A DNA stretch of 15,031 bases, from assembly GCA_947374445.1 (NCBI GenBank), contig CANCBY010000040.1, forward strand, positions 1 through 15,031, read 5' to 3'. Of this stretch, positions 1 through 7,083 are shown piece after piece. Both the position numbers and the translations under genes were made by a program. Origin of the DNA: Pseudobdellovibrionaceae bacterium. GTDB taxonomy: Bacteria; Bdellovibrionota; Bdellovibrionia; Bdellovibrionales; Bdellovibrionaceae. The notes beneath the pieces were generated by a model that saw nothing but the letters and a program-made list of their open reading frames with translations, was not told the origin of the DNA and searched no databases. How positions within the stretch are numbered: position 1 is the stretch's first letter; every line of letters begins with the position of its first letter.

Positions 1-893
1 ATTCGCATCTGATAGTAGTCTCGCGTTTGATCAATCAAATGATAAACATGCTGGGTCGATGCTCCGGGATCATGATGAGCAAACAAGATATATTTTACGG
101 ACTCGCGAAAGGCGATGTCGATCCCGATCTGAGCTGCGCTATGTCCCCAACTGGCCTTGTCTGCAAGTTCTGGCAATGTGTACTGAGCATCAAAGTAAAG
201 TAAGTCCACCCCTTGATAAAGAGGCAAATCCGGGCCGAGATCTTCGCGGGTTTGGCGCGTGCACTCTGTATCTACGCAGTGCGAGTAAACTTTGCCGCCG
301 CTGACAACTCTAAAACCCCAGCAAGGATCTGGATGATCCAACTTATAGGGAGTGATTTCGATATCATCAATCACTAGAGGCTTTCGAGGCTCTAACTGGT
401 GAAAATGAATATGCGAGCGCAAGGTTTCAAATGGAACCGGAAAGTTTGGCTTTCGAAAGTTGGCTCGAACCATTTCTTCAAGCTCAGGCTGGACTGCATA
501 GTAATGAATTTCAGTCCCCGGAAAAAAGTGCGGACTAAAAAATGGCAACCCGATCAGATGATCCCAATGAAAATGAGTAAGAAAAATATGAAACGGCCCT
601 CGCCCCTCGCCTCTGCTGACAACATGATCACCCAAAGCTCGAATACCGCTGCCACCATCAATGATGATGCGGCTCTTTTCGGATTTGAACTCGACACAAG
701 TCGTGGAGGCCCCAAAGCTCCCCACCGCTGGCAAAGACATTGCGCTCAAATAATCTTTGATCTGCTCTGGCTTATCAAAACCCGCGCGAAAAAATCCCGC
801 CATGAGACGTTCAATATGATGAAACCATTGTTCTGGGCTTGGTGAAGCCGGCAGCGAACCCCGGACTCCCCAAAATTTAACATTCACAGACAT
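1..893 (-). CDS. MBL-fold metallo-hydrolase, 3' end beyond the window
   Basis: This reading frame starts with ATG at 893 and stays open for 297 codons to the left edge, so the C-terminus is missing. The protein opens with GVRGSLP (residues 9-15), a signature of one branch of beta-lactamase-fold hydrolases related to PhnP and RNase Z. The metal-binding motif THFHWDH lies at 106-112. Further probable ligands are H187 in LDHPDP, D208 in VDTE, D235 in YFDAQY, H251 in WGHS and H273-H274-D275 in FAHHDP. The dinuclear zinc (or similar metal) site therefore looks complete and the enzyme active. In this family such proteins cleave phosphodiester or related ester bonds; the substrate here cannot be read from the sequence. 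No signal peptide is seen, so it is probably cytoplasmic. There is no clear Shine-Dalgarno sequence before the ATG. The gene is divergent from the response regulator at 1071. Family assignment is secure; substrate is unknown. Confidence 0.9.
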   Translation of the reverse strand, partial: MSVNVKFWGVRGSLPASPSPEQWFHHIERLMAGFFRAGFDKPEQIKDYLSAMSLPAVGSFGASTTCVEFKSEKSRIIIDGGSGIRALGDHVVSRGEGRGPFHIFLTHFHWDHLIGLPFFSPHFFPGTEIHYYAVQPELEEMVRANFRKPNFPVPFETLRSHIHFHQLEPRKPLVIDDIEITPYKLDHPDPCWGFRVVSGGKVYSHCVDTECTRQTREDLGPDLPLYQGVDLLYFDAQYTLPELADKASWGHSAAQIGIDIAFRESVKYILFAHHDPGASTQHVYHLIDQTRDYYQMR

Positions 894-1070
894 ATTTATA
901 CTAGGATCGGCCAAATTCAGAAGGCAATCAACAAAGGTTCCTAAAATAGCGCTTCTCGAACCTAGATCTTGCCTTTAGTCGAAGGCTTAACAAAAAATAG
1001 AAGGTTAATTTCGATACAAAAAGCGCAGGCCAGACCCTATTTAAATCGGGCTCTTTTCCGATAAGTAGTC

Positions 1071-2474
1071 ATGGCAAAAAAGAAAATTATCGTTGTCGAC
1101 GACTTCAATGAAATCAGAGAGCTTGTCGCTTTTATTTTAGAGGCAAGTTTCAGTTGCGAAACAGTGCAGTTTTCGTCTGGCAACAAAGCCATTGCAGAGC
1201 TTAAAAAAAATCCATTCTATGACCTCATTATTTCAGATTGGAACATGCCCGATGGCAATGGTATCGAAATCTTTAAATTTTTAAAAGACCAAAAAATACA
1301 AATTCCAATGGCCTTCCTTACTGGCGAAGAGATCGATCAAAATGAAACTCTCTCCGGACAAGTTAACGTTGAAGTAAAGTTTATTCCCAAGCCCTTCAGC
1401 AACACACAAATAATTTCAACTGTTGAATCTTTGTTAGCGGTGCCCTCGCCAACAACTTTGCAAAGTGCACCTCACACCGACGCCACGACTCAATCTCAGG
1501 TAGAATACATCCCAGTTAGGCTTCAACTTTTAGGATATATAAAAGAAATTACGACTCCCCTCTATATCAAAATTAATAACGAAAAATACATACGGCTGAC
1601 ACAAGACGAATCTTCCTTCACAGAGGAAACTCTTAAAAAATATCAAGCTAAAAATGTTACATCACTCTATATTCAAAGCCAAGCTGCCGAAGAGTTTATT
1701 ACCGAATACAAAAAAAGAACTTTAGCTACAAAAATTTGGAACGAAATTGACGAAATGCCTGCGTCTCAGTTTATTAAGCTAAACACTGAGCTTTTGCGCG
1801 ATCTTTCTAACAAGCTTGGTTGGAGCGAAAGCCTGATTGGCCTTGCTGCAGACAACCTCACCAAAGCTCTACAAATCGTTTCGACTCACCCCAAGTTATC
1901 TCACGTTCTTAGGCAATTTCAAAAAATAGAACATTTTGGTTTTGCAGAACACTCTAGCTTACTCGTGATGCTGACATGTGGACTCGCATTTCAATTAGAG
2001 ATAGCCGATGAGCCCACGTTGCGGAAGCTGACGTTTGCTTCGCTTTTGCATGACATGCAACTCACTGATGACGAGTTTGAAAATCAAAACAAGATCGTCA
2101 AATCGATTCATTCTGGAAATTATTTTGAATCTCGAGACCTCAAGAGCGTCTTAGCACACCCAGCCAAGGCAGCTGAACTTTGTCGTCATTGGGATTTTTG
2201 TCCCGGAGTAGTCGACACCATTATTTTTCAACATCATGAGACACCCGATGGCCAAGGATTCCCGACGGGAAAAAAATCTTCTGAGTTGCATTCCTTGAGT
2301 TGTCTTTTTATTGTTGCAGAAGACTTTGCCAATTATTTTGCAGAAAGTTTCGGAAACATCGACATGGCTTACTTTCTTAAAAGCCGAGCTGATATCTACG
2401 CAGACCGCGAATTCAATGTAATCTTAAAAGCACTTGGCGAATCTTTTAAAGCACAAATTCAGACTGCATCGTAA
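1071..2474 (+). CDS. response regulator with degenerate HD-GYP output domain
   Basis: The 467-residue protein has an N-terminal receiver domain (about 4-121): acidic pair D10-D11, phospho-acceptor D56 in SDWNMP, T84, and K107 in IPKPF. A short linker leads to a segment (about 148-212) of the kind often found ahead of HD-GYP domains, with 'LYIKINNEKYIRL' and 'KNVTSLYI'. The C-terminal half is HD-GYP-like: H294, H327-D328 (HDMQL instead of the usual HDIGK), H363 (AHPAKAA), H388-H389-E390 and DGQGFP at 393-398 where DGxGYP is usual, then AEDFANY. HD-GYP proteins of this kind hydrolyse cyclic-di-GMP. The metal-binding histidines are kept, but the Lys after HD and the Tyr of GYP are changed, so activity may be altered or lost. 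The gene stands alone with no kinase next to it. The start has no strong Shine-Dalgarno sequence. Its last 16 bp overlap the 3' end of the convergent ferredoxin gene. Confidence 0.9.
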   Translation: MAKKKIIVVDDFNEIRELVAFILEASFSCETVQFSSGNKAIAELKKNPFYDLIISDWNMPDGNGIEIFKFLKDQKIQIPMAFLTGEEIDQNETLSGQVNVEVKFIPKPFSNTQIISTVESLLAVPSPTTLQSAPHTDATTQSQVEYIPVRLQLLGYIKEITTPLYIKINNEKYIRLTQDESSFTEETLKKYQAKNVTSLYIQSQAAEEFITEYKKRTLATKIWNEIDEMPASQFIKLNTELLRDLSNKLGWSESLIGLAADNLTKALQIVSTHPKLSHVLRQFQKIEHFGFAEHSSLLVMLTCGLAFQLEIADEPTLRKLTFASLLHDMQLTDDEFENQNKIVKSIHSGNYFESRDLKSVLAHPAKAAELCRHWDFCPGVVDTIIFQHHETPDGQGFPTGKKSSELHSLSCLFIVAEDFANYFAESFGNIDMAYFLKSRADIYADREFNVILKALGESFKAQIQTAS

Positions 2475-2749
2475 TTGATAGTCAACTGCGTACAGCCCGC
2501 CTTGGGTTTTGCCTGACAGGTCAAAATGAGGCCTTTTTTAACATCACTTTCATCCAATGAAGTGTCATCTGGGTAGTCCACCTCACCGACTTGAACTAAA
2601 GCCAAACACGCAGAGCAAACTCCCTCCATGCAGGAATAGGGTGGATTGACGTCATGTCGGATGGCTGTATCTAACAAGCTGTCTCCAGCCTCATAGGCTA
2701 CAGAGTGAGTCTTTTTATTGATGATAAAATTGATCTTAAGGTTTTCCAT
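2459..2749 (-). CDS. plant-type [2Fe-2S] ferredoxin
   Basis: This is a 96-residue protein of the size of a single ferredoxin domain. The four cluster cysteines are C40, C45 and C48 (C-x4-C-x2-C within YSCMEGVCSAC) and C79 (LTCQAKP), the spacing of plant-type [2Fe-2S] ferredoxins; 'PPYSC' and 'GLILTCQ' are family hallmarks. It should carry single electrons in the cytoplasm to a partner oxygenase, reductase or hydroxylase, but no such partner lies next to it. The frame stays open upstream to about 2986, but the added residues do not resemble a ferredoxin. The ATG at 2749, preceded by GGAAAGG seven bases away, gives the normal family N-terminus and was chosen. The gene converges on the response regulator, with 16 bp shared, and is divergent from the exported protein at 2964. 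Confidence 0.9.
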   Translation of the reverse strand: MENLKINFIINKKTHSVAYEAGDSLLDTAIRHDVNPPYSCMEGVCSACLALVQVGEVDYPDDTSLDESDVKKGLILTCQAKPKAGCTQLTINYDAV

Positions 2750-2954
2750 GGAGGCCTTTCCGTTCGCTTTCAACTGGACGACGTTAAACAAACCCTCTGA
2801 AAAAAGCCACCTCCGCTGTAAAGAAATCTGACAGGGGGGTGACATTCTGCATTCTATAACGCCGAAGACGCTGCTATGCCCATTTTTTGCCACCTCCAGA
2901 TGTCTGACAAATGGCATAGGCCTTGCCTTGTTGTTTAATTGTACCACTTTAACT

Positions 2955-2959
2955 GGAGG
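2955..2959 (+). promoter_or_regulatory. ribosome-binding site GGAGG fixing the start at 2964
   Basis: GGAGG sits four bases before ATG 2964. The frame is open from an earlier TTG at 2928, but that TTG has no Shine-Dalgarno sequence and would bury the signal peptide behind twelve extra residues. The site therefore decides the start of the exported protein. Confidence 0.75.
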
Positions 2960-2963
2960 TTTT

Positions 2964-5102
2964 ATGAGTCCTATTAAATTAGCCATTGCCGGCTGCCTGG
3001 CGCTGACTCCATTGAGCTTAGCTTATGCCCAATCTCAGGCCGTCCCACAGGCGAACTCACAAAGCTCGATCTATGAACTTTTCAAAGAAAAGCCCTGGCT
3101 CACTCAGCAGTGGGAAAAAGCAGACGTATCGGGAGATATCACTCTCAATCCTAGCCTTGGTCCCATAGACACATCGTGGAAACTTGCAAGAAATGTAAAT
3201 CCCGCATTTATCAAAGGGGCACATCAACAATTAGACGCGTGGTCTGCAACAATTAGTACAAACTCTAACGCTCTCAAAATTACAAACGGCCCAGTGTCTT
3301 TCAGTGGAGACTTGGGGGCTCAAGTAACTTTTTCGAGAATATTTGAAAGTAAAGCTAATGCCGCGTTTTCAAAACCCTACACTTTTTGGCAAAAGGTTCC
3401 TTGGACCTATCAACAAGCTGTCGAGAGTTTAAAACCGGGCGAAGCCGTTCGCATGGAACTGTTTATGGATCTTAACGGCGGTGTTGGCAGTAGCCAGGGA
3501 GTTGCAGACTACGGTGGACTTGGTGTCGGATACAACTATACACGTGGCGTTCGCTTCCTGGTTGATATCTACAGACTAAAAAACGACAGAGTCCGCATGC
3601 GACTGGTTTCCCAGAGAAATGGCGGCAGCTCGTCGACATCAGCAAGTCTAAATCTTTTGGGCGGACTTAGCTTTGGTGCCGGCGTTGTTACCAACGCGAT
3701 CAAGCGCGTTTTCCATGTCGATTCCTGCAATCTTGCTGGATTTCAAATCAATTCAGCCAATTCAGATGACCCTCCAGTCGACACTGAAATGTTTGACTAT
3801 GTCTTTAACTTGCAATCGACCAATGACCCACAGCCCACAGAAGCCCAATTGGCCTATGACTTAGTCATGAAATCTATTGGCTCTTTTGACTACAAAGAAA
3901 TGTTCGATCCTATTTTAATAATTCGAGGTCAGCACGCCTACTCTGAAAAAATGTCTCAACAGTTTCAAGCAGCCCTCAGCCCGGCTGATCAAATCTTCCA
4001 AAAAGAAAAAGCGCGCTCTCAAGGCGCACGCAGCGTCGATCGCTGGTTTCGCGGTGTCACCAGAACTGCCGTTAACGGTCAAAGCGCTGGCACTTCGTGC
4101 ATAAACTTATGGAACTTTAATTACAATCAAAGCATTTCCAAAACCTTAATCAAAAATTATGATCGCGATGATCAGCTGACATACCAAATTTATGAAAACG
4201 CTGCCACCGCGAGTACACGATCTGCAGCCTTTGGCACGTGGGAGACCACCAAACGAAATTCAATCAATACCTTATTCAACGCTGATTTTGAAAGTGACAA
4301 ATCTTTCAGAGAAACTGTACTCAGCGATCTTATAGTCAGCCACGACAGGCAATCTAAGGATTTTTCTCCTTCAGATTACCAAGCCGTCAAAGAGAATCTT
4401 GCCTTTACTCTTCCGCCAGCAATTTACTCTGCTATCGACTGGGGCCTTTTTGACAAGACATCTCAAATCAAAAAAACAAACGTGAGCTATCACTACGATC
4501 TGATCTTTCACAAAGAATCACTTGCCGCTATGCAAAGCCTTTCAAAGAAGGAAATCGAAGAAAAGCTTCTCACTTATGCTCAAAACTACCCAGACTCAAA
4601 TTGGCTGGATATTTCGCCAAACCAACCAATCCCTTCAGGCAAAAGAGCTTCCGACGAAAACTATAACCCACCAATGAGAGAACGCTTTGACTATGATATT
4701 GCTCTGCTCTCAAGACCTCTTGAAATTATTTTAAGTAAAGATTTTCAGAAAGCGACCGCTGAAGAAAAACGAGAACTTGAAAAAATTAGAGCTCGAGAGT
4801 TTGAAAAAATTAGAAACAACGTTCTGTTCCGCCAAATCGGCCCAGGATTTATGATTTCATTGCTGCCGCAGGACAAAGCTGAAAGCCTTGTTGCGTTCAG
4901 AATAAACTTGAGCGGTCCTGCTGGAATGAACGTCGCAAAATCAATCGGCTCTGCCGGAGAAAGCAAAGTCTACGCTTCGATTGAGTATATCCTAAGATTG
5001 CTTGCCGACCGATCTTTTGACTTGCGTTTACAGGTCGATGCAACCGGCAACATCAGTCCCATGAGCCAAAAAACTGATACGACAGCGACTCCGTTACAAT
5101 AG
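2964..5102 (+). CDS. large exported protein of unknown function
   Basis: I do not recognise this 712-residue protein. From ATG 2964 it begins with a Sec signal peptide: K5, a hydrophobic core, and a likely cleavage site after AYA (residue 22). The sequence IAGC at 8-11 resembles a lipobox but lies too near the N-terminus to be a convincing lipoprotein site. The mature part has only two cysteines, C255 and C379, which could form a disulfide in the periplasm. Residues 160-245 are rich in Gly and Ser, with short alternating stretches such as RGVRFLVDIYRL, RVRMRLVSQR and LNLLGGLSFGAG, suggesting beta structure. Residues about 595-620 are highly charged and probably helical (EEKRELEKIR). No catalytic motif or C-terminal anchor is seen. 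It is monocistronic, divergent from the ferredoxin and 15 bp from the convergent kinase gene. A periplasmic or surface structural role is a guess. Confidence 0.85.
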   Translation: MSPIKLAIAGCLALTPLSLAYAQSQAVPQANSQSSIYELFKEKPWLTQQWEKADVSGDITLNPSLGPIDTSWKLARNVNPAFIKGAHQQLDAWSATISTNSNALKITNGPVSFSGDLGAQVTFSRIFESKANAAFSKPYTFWQKVPWTYQQAVESLKPGEAVRMELFMDLNGGVGSSQGVADYGGLGVGYNYTRGVRFLVDIYRLKNDRVRMRLVSQRNGGSSSTSASLNLLGGLSFGAGVVTNAIKRVFHVDSCNLAGFQINSANSDDPPVDTEMFDYVFNLQSTNDPQPTEAQLAYDLVMKSIGSFDYKEMFDPILIIRGQHAYSEKMSQQFQAALSPADQIFQKEKARSQGARSVDRWFRGVTRTAVNGQSAGTSCINLWNFNYNQSISKTLIKNYDRDDQLTYQIYENAATASTRSAAFGTWETTKRNSINTLFNADFESDKSFRETVLSDLIVSHDRQSKDFSPSDYQAVKENLAFTLPPAIYSAIDWGLFDKTSQIKKTNVSYHYDLIFHKESLAAMQSLSKKEIEEKLLTYAQNYPDSNWLDISPNQPIPSGKRASDENYNPPMRERFDYDIALLSRPLEIILSKDFQKATAEEKRELEKIRAREFEKIRNNVLFRQIGPGFMISLLPQDKAESLVAFRINLSGPAGMNVAKSIGSAGESKVYASIEYILRLLADRSFDLRLQVDATGNISPMSQKTDTTATPLQ

Positions 5103-5117
5103 CTGATTAACGATCTA

Positions 5118-6881
5118 CTAACTAGCCTTCTTCATTTCGAAGGAGGCTCGAAAGGTCTCAAGAGCAGCGATGACACGCCGAGAGCACTTATCATAGTCGG
5201 ACCCATCACCCATTGCCGAATCAGAAAAAGAAGGATCTTTTTGATTTGCACGAAGAGCTATTGCGCCAACACAAATATGAAACTCTGTATGAGCGGACTT
5301 AAGTTCTTGAAATTGTGAATGACCCTCGAATCGACTGTGTATTTTTTCAATCCACGCTCCTAAAGCACAAAGATTGTCCGAGCTCAGTTTTTTCACATCA
5401 AGAGAGGGTCCTGATTCAGTAAAAGAATCCAAGGTTTTTTTCTTCCAAGACAAGTGACTACGGATAGCATCATCAATACTAATTAACGACATCAACGAAG
5501 CCTCACTGATTGGTAAAAAAACGACAAATCGAGTATTCTTTGAATTTGAATCCAACTCTAAAGTGCCACCATATTTTTTTATAATTCCATGTGAAATACT
5601 GAGTCCCAATCCAGTTCCTTTGCCAATTTCTTTTGTCGTAAAAAATGGCTGCATAATCTTTGAAGCAATCTTGGCAGGAATTCCGGTTCCAGAGTCAGTT
5701 ACACTTATTTCAACAAAACCTTGTACGACGTGGGCTTCAACTTTAATCCAACGATCCGTTAAATTGACAACTGCATCAACGGCGTTATTGATTAGATTTA
5801 CAAGAACTTGCTCTACTTGAATCGGATTGCATTTCAATTCTCCTTTAGCAGAACCAAATTCAAAATTGACACCAGCTTTTTTAATTTTTTCAAAACAAAG
5901 TCCTTCAACAGCATCAAAAATACTTTTGATCTCAATCATTTCATCGTTTTGATCATCGCCGGACCGCGAAAACTCTCGCAGACCATTTATAATTTTAGTG
6001 ATTCTAAAAACTTGAGTTTGAGATTTTTCAATCGACTCAATAATCGAAGGAATTGACTCTTGCGATTGCAAAACTTTTAACTTTCGAACCATGATCGACA
6101 TTTGGCCATTGATGATTGCCAAAGGATTATTGATCTCATGGGCGATACCACTTGCCATTTCACCTAAAGATGAAAGACGACTCATATGAATATTTTTGAT
6201 TTTTTCTTCTTCAAGTGCTTGCTCAATTTTTTTCTCAGAGGTTATGTCAAATCTAAATGATAGATATTTGGTAATTTTATTTTCGGCATTAAAAATTGGA
6301 ATTATGTTTGAATCTACCCAGTAAAGGCTGCCATCTTTAGCTCGATTACAAATCTGCCCTCGCCAAATTTTTCCATTCGAAATTGTCTTCCAAACGTCTA
6401 AAAAAAACTCCTTGGAATGGACGCCTGAATTTACAATATTATGCTTTTTTCCCAGAAGCTCTTCGGATGAATAACCAGAAATTTGGCAAAAATTGCTATT
6501 TACGTAATTGATCCGTCCAGCCATATCAGTTGTTGAAACAACCGCAAACTCATCAATTGCTTGCAAATGCTGTTTCAAAAAATGAATTGATTCTTCTTTT
6601 GATTTTTGAATAATTTTTCGATCCGGAATAATTATAAAATACCAAATACACAGCCCCGAAAAAACAGTTAGCAAGCCCGTGTCCAATGCGGTATCAGCCC
6701 AAGGAGAAAGCTGCAAATAAGGCAGCCCTATCATAATCAATGTTTCTATAATGGCAATAATAGCCAAAAGCTTAACTCCTGTCTTAATTCCTAAGCCAGA
6801 AGCTGCAACGGCATCTGGAACCAACGCTTTGCTGGAGCCCGTGCCTAAAAGTTCATTTTTTAAAATTTTATCTGAGCTCAT
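5118..6881 (-). CDS. membrane sensor histidine kinase with Aer-like PAS and C-terminal CZB domain
   Basis: The 587-residue protein has two membrane helices (about 36-56 and 67-85) with almost nothing between them, so sensing is probably cytoplasmic. A PAS domain (about 107-215) resembles that of the aerotaxis receptor Aer: STTD 116-119, GYSSEELLG 136-144, HNIV 147-150, W164, W173, NRAKDG 179-184 and YW 187-188. The kinase core has phospho-acceptor H248 (AHEINNPL), the N-box NLINNAVDA (362-370), DSGTGIP (396-402) and GKGTGLGLS (420-428). After the ATPase domain comes a CZB zinc-binding domain (about 470-545) with its ligands H476, C505 (in CALGAW) and H531-x3-H535. ATG 6881 is chosen over a TTG five codons upstream because GGGAAAG precedes it by six bases. 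No response regulator is adjacent, so it is an orphan kinase. Known CZB proteins sense zinc or oxidants; the ligand here is inferred. Confidence 0.95.
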   Translation of the reverse strand: MSSDKILKNELLGTGSSKALVPDAVAASGLGIKTGVKLLAIIAIIETLIMIGLPYLQLSPWADTALDTGLLTVFSGLCIWYFIIIPDRKIIQKSKEESIHFLKQHLQAIDEFAVVSTTDMAGRINYVNSNFCQISGYSSEELLGKKHNIVNSGVHSKEFFLDVWKTISNGKIWRGQICNRAKDGSLYWVDSNIIPIFNAENKITKYLSFRFDITSEKKIEQALEEEKIKNIHMSRLSSLGEMASGIAHEINNPLAIINGQMSIMVRKLKVLQSQESIPSIIESIEKSQTQVFRITKIINGLREFSRSGDDQNDEMIEIKSIFDAVEGLCFEKIKKAGVNFEFGSAKGELKCNPIQVEQVLVNLINNAVDAVVNLTDRWIKVEAHVVQGFVEISVTDSGTGIPAKIASKIMQPFFTTKEIGKGTGLGLSISHGIIKKYGGTLELDSNSKNTRFVVFLPISEASLMSLISIDDAIRSHLSWKKKTLDSFTESGPSLDVKKLSSDNLCALGAWIEKIHSRFEGHSQFQELKSAHTEFHICVGAIALRANQKDPSFSDSAMGDGSDYDKCSRRVIAALETFRASFEMKKAS

Positions 6882-6887
6882 ATTGCG

Positions 6888-6894
6888 CTTTCCC
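6888..6894 (-). promoter_or_regulatory. ribosome-binding site GGGAAAG fixing the kinase start
   Basis: GGGAAAG lies six bases before ATG 6881 on the minus strand. The alternative TTG at 6896 overlaps this motif and has no Shine-Dalgarno sequence of its own, so the ATG is the better start. Confidence 0.65.
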
Positions 6895-6927
6895 AAATGC
6901 CCGCTATCAATTTAGATATCGGACTTT

Positions 6928-6941
6928 AGGGCGCGCGCCCT
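6928..6941. repeat. perfect 14-bp palindrome AGGGCGCGCGCCCT
   Basis: This GC-only core palindrome lies about 47 bp upstream of the kinase start, in a 200-bp gap otherwise of average composition. A second perfect palindrome, ACAAGGCCTTGT, lies at 6964-6975. They could be operators for the kinase promoter, or a hairpin in its leader. Neither has a T-rich tail, so they are not intrinsic terminators. I see nothing else between 6882 and 7032. Confidence 0.55.
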
Positions 6942-7032
6942 TAGCGCTTGCAGACAATCAGGCACAAGGCCTTGTCCTAAACGACCAAGACGCCAAAAAA
7001 CGCCAATACAGAGCTGACTATAGGGGTTTGCC

Positions 7033-7063
7033 AAAAAAGAACCCTGTCTCATTTTGAGACAGG
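7033..7063 (-). terminator. intrinsic terminator of the RhlE-type helicase gene
   Basis: On the minus strand the perfect 9-bp stem CCTGTCTCA / TGAGACAGG with an AAA loop (7063-7043) is followed by GTTCTTTTTT (7042-7033). It starts 21 bases after the helicase stop codon. Stem, short loop and U-tract are all as expected for a rho-independent terminator, so the helicase and the kinase downstream are probably separate transcripts. Confidence 0.9.
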
Positions 7064-7083
7064 CCTGAGACCAAAAGTACAAT

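Noticed and set aside
399..845. 148-codon plus-strand ORF
   Set aside because: It lies opposite the metallo-hydrolase, whose metal-binding motifs are intact; the composition (many Lys, Trp and Met) is typical of an antisense frame.
1042..1064. Flagellar sigma-28-like promoter (TAAA ... CCGATAA) before the response regulator
   Set aside because: The gap between the two motifs is 11 bases where 15 would be needed, and transcription would begin at the start codon.
2750..2986. N-terminal extension of the ferredoxin by up to 79 residues
   Set aside because: The frame is open, but the added residues do not look like a ferredoxin or a signal peptide, and they would overlap the signal-peptide codons of the divergent exported protein.
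2985..2996. Lipobox IAGC in the exported protein
   Set aside because: The Cys is residue 11, leaving too short a hydrophobic stretch before it; a signal peptidase I site after AYA fits better.
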